Shown: positions 11,863-26,177 of the stretch, piece by piece | Numbering within the stretch: the stretch's first letter is position 1 | Layout of the letters: the number at the start of each line of letters is the position of its first letter | Position numbers and translations under genes: made by a program | From: Tillus elongatus | Taxonomy: Eukaryota > Arthropoda > Insecta > Coleoptera > Cleridae | Length of the DNA stretch: 64,000 bases | Reading direction: 5' to 3' | Assembly (NCBI GenBank): GCA_964006375.1 | Contig: OZ023264.1 | Location: 177,726,010 to 177,790,009 of the forward strand | Notes under the pieces: model-generated | Database searches by the model: none | Seen by the model: only the letters and a program-made list of their open reading frames with translations | Told to the model about the DNA's origin: nothing

Positions 11863-12507
11863 GCGACTTTTGAATTTTAAAAATATTTCTTCAAATGAGT
11901 GCAAACTAGGCCCCCTAGAATCCATATCCGGGTTTAGTTTCAGTTTTTATTTGTTTACATATATACAGGCTGATGCATTTCTACGCTAAACCTCAATATA
12001 ATTGTTATTACACAAGATACGAGAAAAAATTGTATACGTTAATTATTGGATGTCTTGAGCTGCATCTTATAAAATTATTTTGACAATCACAGGATGGCCC
12101 ATAAGTCGTTGGTGATACGAACATCCCTTATATTATTGCATTGTTGCAATTTTCATCGCAATATGATGCATGTTTTGTAAGAAAAAAATATCTAGAATCA
12201 GCAAGTGCGTTTTGGTTCCGAATTTTCATTAAATGCTTCAAATTTCAATAACCCGTTTTGCTATTAACCTAAGGTTCGTTGTCTAGAAAACCAGTTTTCT
12301 AGGAAACATTTAAAGGCAATTTTCGGAAAATTTTTGCACATTTTCAAAAAATAAGTTATTTTGCTTACATATGGTGCATTGTTTCTATTATATAGGTTAT
12401 ACCGGTAACCAAATGAATGCCTGCTTACATTAAACACATATTTGCCATTTAAAACATTTTTATGAAGATTCGCTTCCATAACGCACTTGCTGCGTCCAGA
12501 CTTTTTT
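11863..12507 (+). repeat. Hairpin repeat family, copy 6
   Basis: Left block ('gcgacttttgaattttaaaa', 'tccatatccgggtttag'), the non-TA middle 'atatacaggctgatgcattt', then a 317-bp subunit 12191-12507 bounded by inverted ends: 'cagcaagtgcgttttggt' and 'ccataacgcacttgctgcg'. This is one of the clearest examples of the compact inverted-end subunit. Confidence 0.75.
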
Positions 12508-12529
12508 CAAATCTTAACTAAAACATAAA

Positions 12530-13005
12530 AAACTAGCTGCCTGAGAATTTTTACTCAACTAAGTTACTTTTATTTAGTAGATATATACAACAGCATAGTT
12601 GTACAAGTATGCTAAACAATTCAAAGCGAACACGTGATAGTTTTAATTAAAGTTTGTTTATTTAATTTGCTCTTCTTATGTAACTATAATAGCAGCTATG
12701 TAATAAAGTTCAGTCTCATTTACATTTACCTATCTATTTATAGGACGCAACACACATGAATTCATTTCCATTTTATATCCCATACATTCATTTTGGATCC
12801 TGCTATTATCAAAGTGTATCATAAGGTAAATTTATTTGACTGTCGACATTGCATTTGAAAAGAGTTGCCACATACGGGCTTTAAAAACAGGAAATATATG
12901 TGGAGAATTTAAACATGGAAACTGCAAGTACATTTTTACAAAACACAACATATAAAAAAAAGTCTGGTAGTGAACTTCCATAAAATTGTTTTTAATAGCA
13001 AATAT
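12530..13005. other. Intergenic sequence, nothing recognised
   Basis: AT-rich and without coding or repeat signatures I can name; possibly unique sequence. Confidence 0.4.
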
Positions 13006-13007
13006 GT

Positions 13008-15355
<2,348 letters not shown>

Positions 15356-15418
<63 letters not shown>
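15356..15418. repeat. (TA)n microsatellite, right of intact mariner
   Basis: TA tract followed by (GT)n at 15419-15436; resumes the host repeat interrupted by the mariner. Confidence 0.96.
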
Positions 15419-15422
<4 letters not shown>

Positions 15423-15436
15423 GTGTGTGTGTGTGT

Positions 15437-16740
15437 ATCACACCGATAAGTCAAAAAATATTGGGCCGATTTTAATTAAGTGGCTTGGATAAGTTCGTTA
15501 GCCAGGAAAATTGGTCCAGGTTTTCCCGTGTTTGGTGTTTTCTTTAAAAAAAAAAACTCCGGAAATCACAAAGCAAGGAAAACCAAATTTGGTACACGGG
15601 TTTATATAATTATAGGTAAATCATCTACCAAAATTTAGCTCTGTAGGTCAAAAGACAAAAAAGTTATAGGCATTTAAAGAAACATAAATTGGAGTTTTCC
15701 TCAAAACGTCAAAGTCGCGATTTAAAACGTTAAAATTGGCAACATTTAGGCAAAGAACTTGAATCTAATACGGGCTATGGAAAGAAAATGTATCAGGAAG
15801 AATGTTTTACAAACCCTGATGTCTTAGTTTCAACGGTCATTGTTCTTCATTTTACTAAAATATTTCCAGATAATTCATTTCAAATAGACCCTTTCTCTGA
15901 TGCTTGGCAGTAGCCTTAGCTATAGAGTTTATCGTTTAATGGTACCTATATAATTTTAGTCGAATTTCCGTAAAAAAATCAATAAAGCTCAATATATCCG
16001 TTATTATACAAGATATATAAAAAAATATTGTATATATTAATTATAGGGTGTCTTAAGCTACATCTTCAAAAAATATTTCTACTATCACAGGGTGGCCCAT
16101 AAGTCGTTGGTCATACAAATTTTCTTTTTTTTTTAAATCAAACACGCCTTATGTTATTGCATTTTCCATCGAAATATAATGCATGTTTGTAAAAAACAAA
16201 CTCTGGACGCAGCAAGTGCGTTATGGTAGCGAATTGTGATCAAATGCTTCATATTTGAATAGCTCAATTTGCCATTTAACTTTTAGGTTGACCAAGAAAC
16301 GAGTTTTTTCGGGAACACTTTAAGTTTACGTTCGGAAATGTTTGTACATTTTCAAACAATCAAGTTATTTTGATTAAACATGGCACATTGTTTCTACTAT
16401 ATAGGTTATACTGGTAACCAAATTTGATGCCTGCTTTAAAAAAAACACACATATTTGCTATTAAAAACATTTTAAATCTCCGGAAATAACAAGTAAGAAG
16501 TAATGGCAACCAAATTTGGTCCGCGTATTGGTATTATAAAAAGTTCACCATGTACCAAAATTTAGGTCTGTCAGTTAAAAGACAAAAATTTGAGGCCCAG
16601 CAAGTGCGATATGGTAGCGAATTTTCATTAAATTCTTTAAATTTGAATAGCTTAATTTGCTACTAACCTATAATGTTGATCAAGAAATCAGTTTTTTCGG
16701 GAACACTTTAGGTTTACTTTCGGAAATGTTTGTACATTTT
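15437..16740 (+). repeat. Hairpin repeat family, copies 7 (right half) and 8
   Basis: 15437-15990: 'caccgataagtcaaaaaat', 'gttcgttagccaggaaaat', 'cgtcaaagtcgcgattta', matching the right block. 16198-16475: subunit beginning 'ctggacgcagcaagtgcg'. 16588-16740: another start 'cagcaagtgcgatatgg', cut by a mariner copy at 16741. The pieces are joined head to tail. Confidence 0.75.
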
Positions 16741-18211
16741 CTAAATTCAGCACACTAATTTTTTTGGATGTTTTATCACCTCGTTTAAAAATTATTCACA
16801 GTTGAAGATGCAAAAACGCATTTCACTCATTCCGATAAGAAATGTGTTGATAGTCAATGTTTTATTGGTTTGTAAACAAAAAATTGACGGCGTCGATAAA
16901 GTGGTTCAGTATCCAACAAAAAAACGGGATCCTGAACGTGAAGTTCCGGTTAGAAATGAGACTACTGAGATTGAAGTTTTAGGACAAATTGCTGCAGACC
17001 CAACTTTGAGCACGAGAAAATTGGCCACTGTTTCAAACATCAAAAGAAGAACTATTGAGCGAATATTGAAGCATCATAAATTTCACCCGTATAAAATTCA
17101 TCTTGTACAACAACTGAATGAAGATGATTTTGATCGGCGGCTGGAGTTCTGTGAAGTTATGAGTGCACGAATAGCTGATAACGGGAACTTTCTGTTCAAT
17201 ATCTGTTTTTCAGACGAGTGTACGTTTTTGTTGAACTCTACAGTCAATCGTTATAATTGTCGTTATTGGGCAGATACTAATCCAAGAAATTTTTACGAAG
17301 TCCACACTCAAACTCCACAGAAATTGAATGTCTGGACTGGCATTTTTGGAGACCGTTTAATCGGACCAATTTTTCTTGATGGCAATTTGAGTGGCGAAAC
17401 GTATTTGGAGTTATTAGAAAATATCGTTTACCCTCTACTAATTGACATTGTTGAAAATAATGATCGCTATCAAGAAAATCAATTAGTGTTTCAACAATAT
17501 GGAGCTCCACCGCATTTTTCACAACGCGTTAGGGAGTTTTTGAACAGAGAGTTTCCATAGCAATCGATTAAGCGTAGAGGTGCTATTAAGTGCCCCCCTA
17601 GATCACCGGATTTAACTCCTTTAGACTTCTTTCTATGGGGCCATTTAAAGAGTAGAATTTTCGCAACAGAACCGGAGTCTCTGGAAGAACTACGACGACG
17701 CATTGTTGAAGAATGCCGTATAATAACTCCACAAATGCTCCAGAATGTCAGAGCTCGTTTTGAACAAAATTTGTACTTTAGTATCAAAGCTGGTGGTCAA
17801 CAATTTGAACACTTACTTAACTGAATAAACATTTTTGAACGTTTGGTTTTGTTTTTTAGTTTTTTTTAACGAACAATTGACTAATTAGTGCATTTCTTAT
17901 CACAATGAATGAAATACGTTCTTGCAACTCCAACTGTGAATAATTTTTAAACGAGTTAATAAAACTTCCAAAAAAATTTGTGTGCTGAATTCATAAAAGA
18001 AAGAGATTTCAAATGATGTAACACTCGACCAATGTTCCCTATTTAAAATATAAGGGTTGTTATCACCACCCTTAAGGGGTTGATGTGACAAAGTTGAGTT
18101 TTATGTCAAAACATGTCCCCCTCAATATTAAAATTGACGTGTTTCAGCGTTTCTTTAAAAAAATATCTCTGTGCGCAAATCGGTTTGTTTCGTTTTCATT
18201 GCGCCACCCTG
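16741..18211 (+). mobile_element. Mariner DD41D element A-type, copy 2 (left end lost)
   Basis: Same family as 2363-4294. The outer part of the left inverted end is missing (starts at 'ctaaattcagcacac'), but the right end is complete, finishing GCGCCACCCTG next to TA at 18212. Contains the broken transposase listed next. Confidence 0.85.
16802..17824 (+). pseudogene. Mariner DD41D transposase, copy 2 (broken)
   Basis: Open for 252 codons from 16802, but the N-terminal helix-turn-helix is partly deleted (from the lead to VVQYPTKKRDPEREV). Contains FSDECTF (first Asp intact), while the second catalytic position reads QQYGAPPHF, Asp changed to Tyr, which would abolish activity. A TAG at 17558 follows NREFP; the reading then continues to TPLDFFLWGHLK and ends QQFEHLLN at about 17824. 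Confidence 0.85.
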
Positions 18212-18539
18212 TATACAACAGTTTTTATAATATTCGCTCGTAGATCTTTATAATAGTACTTAAAAAATATTTTGATTACATTTGAAGCAACTCGATGTGC
18301 CTCTCATGGATTTCTGTGAGCAGAATAAACAATTCCCCCCACAGGAAAACACACAATGTTGAGGTACCTAAGTAAAAACGCTATACATACAAAGAACTAG
18401 GGGATAACAATAATAATACCTTTACTGTCATATAGAACAGAAATGTCTCTATAACAAGTCAACATTTAGAGTACGTACCAAAGTCAGCGTAAGTTAAAAT
18501 TAATAATAATAAAATTGTCGTTAAAAGAACTCAACTATT

Positions 18540-18747
18540 GCTGAATTCAGAAAAGAAATAGCTTTCAAATGATGTAACACTCGATCCATGTTCCCTATTG
18601 AAAATATAAGGGTTGTTATCACCACCCTTAAGGGGTTGATGTGACAAAGTTGAGTTTTATGTCAAAACATGCCCCCCTCAATATTAAAATTGACATGAAA
18701 AAATTCTCTGGACGCAAATCGGTCTGTTTCGTTTTCAATTCGCCACC

Positions 18748-18750
<3 letters not shown>
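18540..18750 (+). mobile_element. Mariner A-type solo inverted end
   Basis: About 210 bp matching only the right inverted end of the 2363-4294 family, finishing CGCCACCCTG directly against a (TA)n tract. No transposase. Confidence 0.8.

Positions 18751-18822
<72 letters not shown>
18751..18822. repeat. (TA)n microsatellite
   Basis: Between a mariner end and a reversed hairpin-repeat left block. Confidence 0.97.
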
Positions 18823-18825
<3 letters not shown>

Positions 18826-18928
18826 GAAACTGACCCCGGATATGGCTCCTAGTTCGTGCTCATTTTTTCAAAATTCAAAAGTCGGGATCTCCCCCTTAGT
18901 GAATTTTTTCTAAGAAAATTCACTAAAA
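18823..18928 (-). repeat. Hairpin/(TA)n repeat family, copy 9 (left block, reversed)
   Basis: 'aattgaaactgaccccgg' to the terminal hairpin 'agtgaattttttctaag' / 'aaaattcact'. Confidence 0.85.
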
Positions 18929-19075
18929 AGGCTGCTTGTAGAAGCCCAACTAAACTGTAGTTGTCGATGTTGCTTCTACATCCACACCCCCAACCCCCAG
19001 CAACCCTGTTCGCTGCGGGTCCAGTTACTTTTGAGGGAGTTGTTCCACAACATTTTTCTTCTAGCTTATGCATAT
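18929..19075. repeat. Foldback repeat fragment
   Basis: 'gcgggtccagttacttttga' and 'cattttt(c)ttcta..ttatgca' resemble the foldback families at 5140-5640 and 53745-55235. Confidence 0.5.
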
Positions 19076-19630
19076 TGGAGTGGGTTAAGCATGTACCTGA
19101 AAAAAAATTCGAAAGGCCTGTTGGCCACTGATATGCAGTAGTAGGTACCGAAAGCGATATTAATTTACATTAGGACATTCAAAATAATGTACAATTTATG
19201 TAACTGCGAATGAAGTTCGTAACGGAAACTTAAAAAACCATGCAAGCATGCAAGTACCTACTAAGTGAGTCTCTAATGAGTCATACCAATAATCTTGATT
19301 AATAGTTATATTTTACGACGTTAATTATTGACCATTATACTTTGGATTTACTTAATAGCTATGTTAAAACTATTAAACCATTTATCAATTGATAGACATT
19401 TACAAGTGTCCCTAAACATCGTCATTCACAATGAAATAATAATCTTTGTTATAAAAAGTATTCAATAAATCATGATCATGTTGCCTAAGGGTGCTGAAAC
19501 TTTTCTAAGTTATGGCAAAAGAAAGCGAAAACGTCAATTTTACATTAGGAAATTTTTTTTAACCACCGAATTGTAACGACTGAATATGGTAGCACATACA
19601 CAGAAAGCTACACTATTGTTCGACGTCTTT
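19076..19630. other. Intergenic sequence, nothing recognised
   Basis: No gene or repeat assigned. Confidence 0.4.
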
Positions 19631-19639
19631 ATAGGACAC

Positions 19640-20890
19640 ATTTTAATTTAACGACCATGGGGAATATAATGCACAATGGGCCAAGGGCTGCAGTGCTATC
19701 GGAGCGGCAAAGCCGCAGACGAGCCCCGAGGGAGAAAAAAAGGGGGAATGTACCAAGTGCAAATTTAATCAAGCATTGGGTGCGCAAGTCTGAAGACGCT
19801 GGAAGCATAACGACGGATAAATCAACTGGGCTCAAAAGAAAGAGCATGAATGTAGACCACGTTCGCCTGTGTGTTATAGACGATCCACGACTGTCATTAC
19901 GATTGCGCGTAGCTCCTCTAAATTTGAACAAATCCATGGTTAATTTAATTTAACGACCATGGGGAATATAATGCACAATGGGCCAAGGGCTGCAGTGTTA
20001 TCGGGCGGCAAAGCCGCAGACGACCCCTGAGGGAGAAAAAAGGGGGAATGTACCAAGTGCAAATTTAATCAAGCATTGGGTACGCAAGTTCGAAGACGCA
20101 TAACGACGGATAAATCAACTGGGCGCAAAAGAAACAGCATGAATGTCGACCACGTTCGCCTGTGTGTTATAGACGATCCACGACAGTCATTACGATTACG
20201 CGCAGCTTCTCTAAATTTGAACAGATCCAGGGTTAATGGTATTATTTGCAAAAATTTACATTTTCACCTCTACAAATTGTTGTTATGCACGCGATGAAGC
20301 CCGATGATCCTGCTATACGAGTCGAATGCAATAGGACAATTAAAAATCGATTTAAGAGCTTCAATAACATATGGTTTTTTGATTAATCCAATTTTCACAT
20401 CAACGACCACGTGAATAAACAAAGTTGTAGATATTGGGCATCTGATAATTTGTTGGAACTACATCAGAAGCCATTACCCTTGCCCAAGCTTGTCGTTTGG
20501 ACTGCCATATCAAGTCAAGGAATTAACGGATTATACTTTTATTTAAGAATAAATGTGGTCCCACTCAGACCATTAATTCCGATCGATATTGCCAATTTTT
20601 TGGCTCCAAAAGTGCTAAACCAGATTGGCTACGACAGCAACACATTTTTCTAGCAAAATGGAGCCACTTTTCACGTCTTAGCCGCCGAGCAAACATCAAC
20701 TGAGGTGTCCCGATTTAACTCCTGCTCATTTTTCCTACGGGGCTATTCAAAAAAGTAAAGTTTTTAGCACATTATCATAAAAATTAAATGTCTTAAAACA
20801 AAGGATCACAGCCGAAATCAACACTATTCCAAGAACGATGCTCCAGCGAGTGATCGAAAATTTCAGTTCACTGATAAATTAGCGTGAAAA
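19640..20890 (+). pseudogene. Mariner-type transposase relic with LINE tail and tandem duplication
   Basis: Decayed transposase. The helix-turn-helix part (PSANLIKHWVRK, ITTDKSTG, DDPRLSLRL) appears twice, at 19741-19950 and 20043-20250, 303 bp apart. In both copies it is preceded by the same 85-bp 3' tail of the RNase H LINE ('gccaagggctgcagtg ... gagggagaaaaaa'). The later part includes NKQSCRYWASDN (20417) and KLVVWTAISSQGINGLYFY (20488). Many stops and frameshifts. Confidence 0.75.
19657..19740 (+). mobile_element. LINE 3' tail insertion (first duplicated copy)
   Basis: About 85 bp of the RNase H LINE 3' end followed by poly-A; flanking 'ggggaat' on both sides suggests a target duplication. 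An identical arrangement is at about 19960-20042. Confidence 0.7.
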
Positions 20891-21084
20891 GCGGATGGTA
20901 CCAATTTACAAACGGTTGCTCCTATTTATCTTGTCGACTCTTTTTACAGACAAAGCATCATTTACAAGAAGGGGAATTATAAATTTCCATAACTTGCATA
21001 ACTAGTCTGAGGAAAATCCCTATTTACTAAGAGTAGCGAACTGGTAGTATCAGGTTTCTGTAGATATTTAGACTGGTATTATTC

Positions 21085-21545
21085 ACAAATGAAATTATTG
21101 GTCCAATTATTCTGATGCATAGACCGAATCATGTATCTTATTTAAATTTTCCGATGAATGATCTGTTCGAACTATTACCCGTGTTAATGAGAAATAGAAT
21201 GTGGTTCCAGCACGATGGTACACCAGTGCATTTTGCGGTTGATGTTAGGGAGTCCCTATCGGAAACATACGGTCATCGATGGATTGGTCCTGGTGGTACA
21301 GTAGCATGGCCACCAAGATCCCTGATTTGAATCCGTTGGCTTTTGATCCAAGGGGACACATAAATGAGCTTGTTTACAAGACACCATAACAAACTTTTGA
21401 AGAAGTTTTACAACGCATAGAACGAGCATTTGTAAGAATTTGACAAAATTCTCGCATTTGTAAGAAACGAGAAGTTAACTCGCCGACGACATACCAACGT
21501 TGTCAAGCTTACGAAAGGCTTATTACATCGTTATAAAGAAGGGAG
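21085..21545 (+). pseudogene. Mariner-type transposase relic (second)
   Basis: Encodes MWFQHDGTPVHFAVDVRESL and RWIGPGGTVAWPPRS, the region around the second catalytic Asp, then breaks after the RSPDLN position. Spacing again fits DD41D. Frameshifts throughout. Confidence 0.75.
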
Positions 21546-21769
21546 TAGTTCTCATGGAGAACCGACCTTCTGAGCTGCCCTGAAATTTGCCCAATTAAAT
21601 AGCTAGGGGAAGGAAAACCATGAGGTAATGTAAACATTCTCTCTGTATGTCATTCCCCTTTTTTGTGTACTACATTTTGTTTTAAAAAAAGAACTGCTAA
21701 GAAACAACGATACAGGCAAAAACATAAAAACTGATAACAGACAACGCACAAATTTTTTGATACCTTATT

Positions 21770-22681
21770 ACAAAAAATGTTCAAAACGACCACGTCTCAT
21801 TCGAATACACTTTCGAGTTTTGCGTACTCTGTGATGTTTCAGAAGTATTTCTAATTTGATCGTGTCCGTCATCAATTATCTGCTGCAGATCATTAACATT
21901 TTCAACAATTGTTTTATAAACAATAGTTTTGAGATGTCCCCATAAATGAACGTCCATATGATTTAAATCAGCGGATCGAGCTGGCTACGGCTGAGGTACG
22001 CCTCGGTCGATCCATCTGTATCCAAAAGTATCGTTCAGGTAATTTCTTACGTTCAGGCACAAATGTGCGGGAGCTCCATTATGCATAAGCCAGATATTAT
22101 TTCTTATGTCAAGATGCACATGTTCCAGTAACCCGTTTAGTTCATTTTGCAAGAATTGAAGATAAGTTGCAGCATTTAGTCTGTGAGGAAAGAAAAATGG
22201 TCCTATCAAATTATCACCTAGAATTCGAGCCCATACATTTAAAGAAAATTGCTGTTGTTGACGAAGGGGGATTTTCTTCCGGCCAAACATGACTGTTATG
22301 AAAATTCACGATACCGTCGCGCCTAAATCCAGCATCGTCCGTGAACAAAACACAACTTTAGAAATTCTCAACATTATTTTGTTGAACAAACCATTCGGAA
22401 AACTGTTAGCGAGGTAAATAATATCTTTCAGATGATAGCACCTGCACACGTTAAATGTGGAATGGACGCAGTTGTTGCTAACTGAGAACTCGCCATCTCG
22501 TTGAGCTGGATGCTCCCAAATGATTTGCCATTTTCCTAGTACTTATTTTTAGATTTTGTTCAATTTCATTCACAACAACCTCTTCAAATTCAGTAGTTCC
22601 TGCATTTCGTGGTTTACCCCGATCACCAGTAAAATTATTAAGGGAACCTGGTAAAGAAAATGCTAAATTCGAAAGGGACAA
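21770..22681 (-). pseudogene. Mariner-type transposase relic on the minus strand
   Basis: From 22681 leftwards: helix-turn-helix (NLKISTRKMANHLGASSST), LFTDDAGFRRDGIVNFHN around the first Asp (about 22350), FSLNVWARILGDNLIGPFFF, MHNGAPAHL where the second catalytic Asp is Asn (about 22082), and HLWGHLK. Several stops. A different subfamily from elements A and B. Confidence 0.8.
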
Positions 22682-22699
22682 CTCGGTGTATTAGATGAA

Positions 22700-22888
22700 T
22701 GTTTTGTTTGATTAACAAAACCAATTGAATATTACATACCACGGTTGAGTTATCTTGACGCAAAAGGGTCAAGAAGTAGCAGAAAAAATATTGTGAAAAT
22801 TTTATAATTTTTCTTGTTAAAACGTCAAAGTCACAATTTGAAACGTCAAAATTTGCAATTTTCAGACAACGAATTTGAAGTAAATACG
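22700..22888 (+). repeat. Hairpin repeat family, copy 10 (left of LINE)
   Basis: 'aacgtcaaagtcacaatttg' block, interrupted at 22889 by a LINE; resumes at 23812. Confidence 0.75.
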
Positions 22889-23811
22889 CGCTCGTCTGGT
22901 TCACGGACGGATACGGCGGGGAGCGTGTGACGGGGGCAGGTGTTTATTAGGAAGGACCGAGGGTAAGTCATAGTATTTCCCTCGGAGCCCATGCAACGGT
23001 CTTTCAGGCCGAAATGTACGTCATCTTGCACTATGTGCGGAAGAACAAGAGGAGGGGCTACACCAACAAGCGGATCCTCATAGCCACAGACAGCCAGGCA
23101 GCCCTTAAGACTCTAAGTAGCCCACGGGTCAGTTCCTAGCTGGTGAGTGAGTGTCGAGACGAGACGATCGACCTGGCTGGGCAGAATGAGGTCACCCTCA
23201 TCTGGGTGCCGGGTCACTCGGGGGTCAAAGGCAATGAAGAAGCTGACAGTCTCGCGAAGAGAGAGTCAGCAGAACCAGTTATGGGACTAGAACCGGCTCT
23301 GGGCGTGACAATGAGCACTGCCAGGGGAGCCATTAAGTCCTGGGTCAGAAATCAACACAAGGTGTACTGGGCAGACTGTCCAGGGCTCAGACATGGGAAG
23401 TCAATAATTGACGAACCCAGTTCAAAGAGAGCTGTGGAGCTGCTAAATCTTAGCAGAGGACAGCTCAGAAACATAACAGGTCTCTTGACGGGACACATGG
23501 CCGTCAAGAAACACCTGCATAAAATGGGGCGGTTCGAGGGGGACCTCGCATGCAGACTCTGCGGCGAGGGGGAGGAATCAGCCCGGCACATCTTGTGCCA
23601 GTGTAAACATCTGAACCGCAAAAGACAACTGATCTACGGTCAGTCTAGACCGGAGACAGAGCAATATAAAACTTCACCCTACCAATCGCTGTGCAGACTA
23701 GTTCAAGGCACAGTGATTTTGGAATGGGTGGAGTAAGACTAAGGGCATGCACAATCAACCAAAGGTTGCAGTGCTATCGAGGCGGCAAGCCCGCGGACGA
23801 GCCCTGAGGGA
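22889..23811 (+). mobile_element. RNase H LINE, 5'-truncated insertion with target duplication
   Basis: 923-bp 3' part of the RNase H LINE inserted in a hairpin repeat. The 7-bp sequence AAATACG flanks it on both sides (22882-22888 and 23812-23818). Encodes, in order, LVWFTDGYGGERVTGAG (first RNase H Asp), FQAEMYVILHY (Glu), ATDSQAALKTL (Asp), KGNEEADSLAK (Asp), the linker and the zinc-knuckle CRLCGEGEESARHILCQC, then the natural C-terminus ILEWVE at 23736. The 3' UTR ends without a long poly-A. Two stops lie upstream of 23143. Confidence 0.9.
23143..23736 (+). pseudogene. RNase H/zinc-knuckle tail of LINE ORF2 (fragment)
   Basis: 197-codon open stretch holding the last part of RNase H (VTLIWVPGHSGVKGNEEADS), the conserved C-terminal region (LLNLSRGQLRNITGLLTGHM) and a CCHC-like knuckle. 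It is only a truncated fragment of a much longer protein and has no start of its own. Confidence 0.85.
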
Positions 23812-24520
23812 AAATACGGATTATGTAAAATATACGTTGTAATAGGTGTGTTTTACAAAGCCTTAAGTTTCAGCTTCAACCATCATTATCCTTCATTTTA
23901 CTAAAATATTTTCGGAGAATCTATTTCAAATAGACCCTCTTTCTAATGCTTCGGCAGTAGTTTCTGCTGTAGAGTTTATGGTTTAATAGTCTATATTTTC
24001 GCAGATTCTCGCAGAAAAAATTCGCTATTGAGAAGACCGCGACTTATGAATTTTAAATATATCTCTTCAATACGGGGTCAGTTTCAGTTGTTGTCTCTTT
24101 ACACATATACAGGGTGACATCCGTTATTATACAAGATATGAGAAAAAAGTATATACGTTAATTATAGTGTGTCTCGAGCTGCATCTTACAAATCCATTTT
24201 GACAACCACATGATGACCCATAAGTCGTTGGTGATACACACTTTCTTTTCCTAATTGAACACCACTTATGTTATTGTATTTTTGTGTTTTTCATCGAATT
24301 ATAATGCATGTTTGTAAGAAAAAAAATTGATATCGTTCATCGTTTTTGAGTTCTTTCAATTGTTTTGCAACTTTTCACGTTTTTGGCACATATTTCAAAT
24401 GGCGTTTTTATCAATAGATAGCGGAGCCCCATGCAAATGACGCATTGAAAGAGCTTTTTGTTTGTCTTACTCGTCGAAAAAATCGGCAGCTATTAATATA
24501 GAATACAGAATCAGAATAAG
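23812..24520 (+). repeat. Hairpin repeat family, copy 10 (right of LINE)
   Basis: Continues with 'cggattatgtaaaatatac' and then a second partial unit ('cgacttatgaattttaaa', 'catatacagggtgaca', 'cccataagtcgttggtgata'). Confidence 0.7.
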
Positions 24521-25060
24521 TATAGTGTTAATCGTTGCAGACGTTATATATATATTCATATTCATATAAAGCAGTCGGGCCGCGGTGTGTATTTTTCGGC
24601 GCTCTCACGAAATGCGATACTTCAGTGCGAAATGATCGCCGAATCTTTATGATCATCGTCGAAAACGACCGAATAAGCAATATGTTGTGCGCTATAAAAT
24701 TACACACTTCAATTCGTAGTGGACTTTTGGCAGAGCGTGTGTACCTACTAGGTAGTAATTTTCGTCTTCGCGTCGGATTGATTTTTAATTAGATCATTTC
24801 GTTGTTGTTTACATGTTCTAACAAGATAATAATTATTATTATGATGATTACTACTTCAGGTTGCTTAATAAGTGGACAAAATAATTGTGATTAATTCAGT
24901 GGATATTTTAAATTTAAAGGTTAACTTTTTAAGGGACTTTTTAACTGCTATAAGTTATAACTAACTAGAGGAAAACTTGGTAAGATATTACTAATTATTA
25001 GGTTTAGTAAGTAGGTTTCTTTATAATACATTTTCGGGGAAAAATAGACAGGCCCTTCAT
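24521..25060. other. Intergenic, partly less AT-rich
   Basis: 24570-24790 is less AT-rich and contains TATAAAA at about 24692, which might be a promoter, but no transcript or exon can be tied to it. Confidence 0.3.
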
Positions 25061-25065
25061 TTTTA

Positions 25066-25209
25066 GTGAATTTTTATTTTAAAAAATTCACTAATAAAGA
25101 GGTATCGATGGAGACTTTGCAAAATTTTTTTCAAATGAGTGCGAACTAGGACTCCTAGAACCCATATCCGGGGTCAGTTTCAATTTTTATATGTTTATAT
25201 GTTTATATG

Positions 25210-25305
<96 letters not shown>

Positions 25306-25765
25306 AACCGATAACTCAAAAAATAAGCAACTGATTTCGATGAAACTCGGCAAGTGCCTTTCTTTCATTAATGGCTTCACGAATTCGTTAGTCAGGAAAA
25401 TCGGGTAACGTTTTCCGGGAAAATTTTGAGTTTTGTTTAAAAAAAATCTTTTTCTCGCGAAAATTACAAAGGTATTTTAATGAAATTTGATGGATATGTT
25501 GCCTTGTAAAAGACCTTACTACACAAAAAAATTTAACTTTCTACATTTTTAGAAAATTGAGTTATGAAATTTTGAATTTTCTTTTGAAAAAAATTTTTTT
25601 CTCCGAAAATTACAAAGTTATTTTGATGAAATTTGGTAGATATGTTGCCATGGGTAAGACCCTACCATACAACTTTCTATGTTTATAGAAACTTGAGTTA
25701 TTCAAATTTGAAGCATTTAATAAAAATTCACTACCATAACGCACTTGCTGCATCCCGAACCTTTT
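25066..25765 (+). repeat. Hairpin/(TA)n repeat family, copy 11 (complete)
   Basis: The most complete copy: hairpin 'agtgaatttttattttaa' / 'aaaattcact' at 25066-25093; left block; (TA)n 25211-25303; right block beginning 'tatccaaccgataactc', with an internal near-repeat ('ctccgaaaattacaaagtta'), and the terminus 'acgcacttgctgcatccc' at 25739-25757. Its outer ends are short inverted repeats (AGTGAATTTT / AAAATTCACT). About 700 bp. Confidence 0.85.
25211..25303. repeat. (TA)n microsatellite
   Basis: Internal tract of repeat copy 11. Confidence 0.97.
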
Positions 25766-25769
25766 TTCT

Positions 25770-26170
25770 TGCGCACCCCCAATGCATTAAGGCACGAGCC
25801 GCTACTGAATCTAGGTGACAAATTTGTATGGATATTTGTATGTTTAAATATAAAGTAGGGACCTTTTATTAATAAGGCCTGTAATTTGGAACGAAAAGGT
25901 GATAACTATAACACAATAGGTACTTTGCGATTAAATTTTGTAAATGAAATTCAATCGTAAACAAAAGTTAGAATGTTTAGGGACACTGTATATTATATTG
26001 TATATAAAGTCTACTTATGACTAATGATCACATAATATGTGGCTGATCATATTTTTTGTTACGATCTTTGTGCTGTAAAGCAATAAACATAAAAACCAAT
26101 TAGAAATTAAAAGACAATGTAACTACAGCAAATAATAAGCGATCTATTTATATAAGTGGTATATGTATTT
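25770..26170. other. Intron sequence left of PDZ exon
   Basis: No repeat or exon recognised; presumed intron downstream of the PDZ exon on the minus strand. Confidence 0.4.
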
Positions 26171-26177
26171 ACATTAC

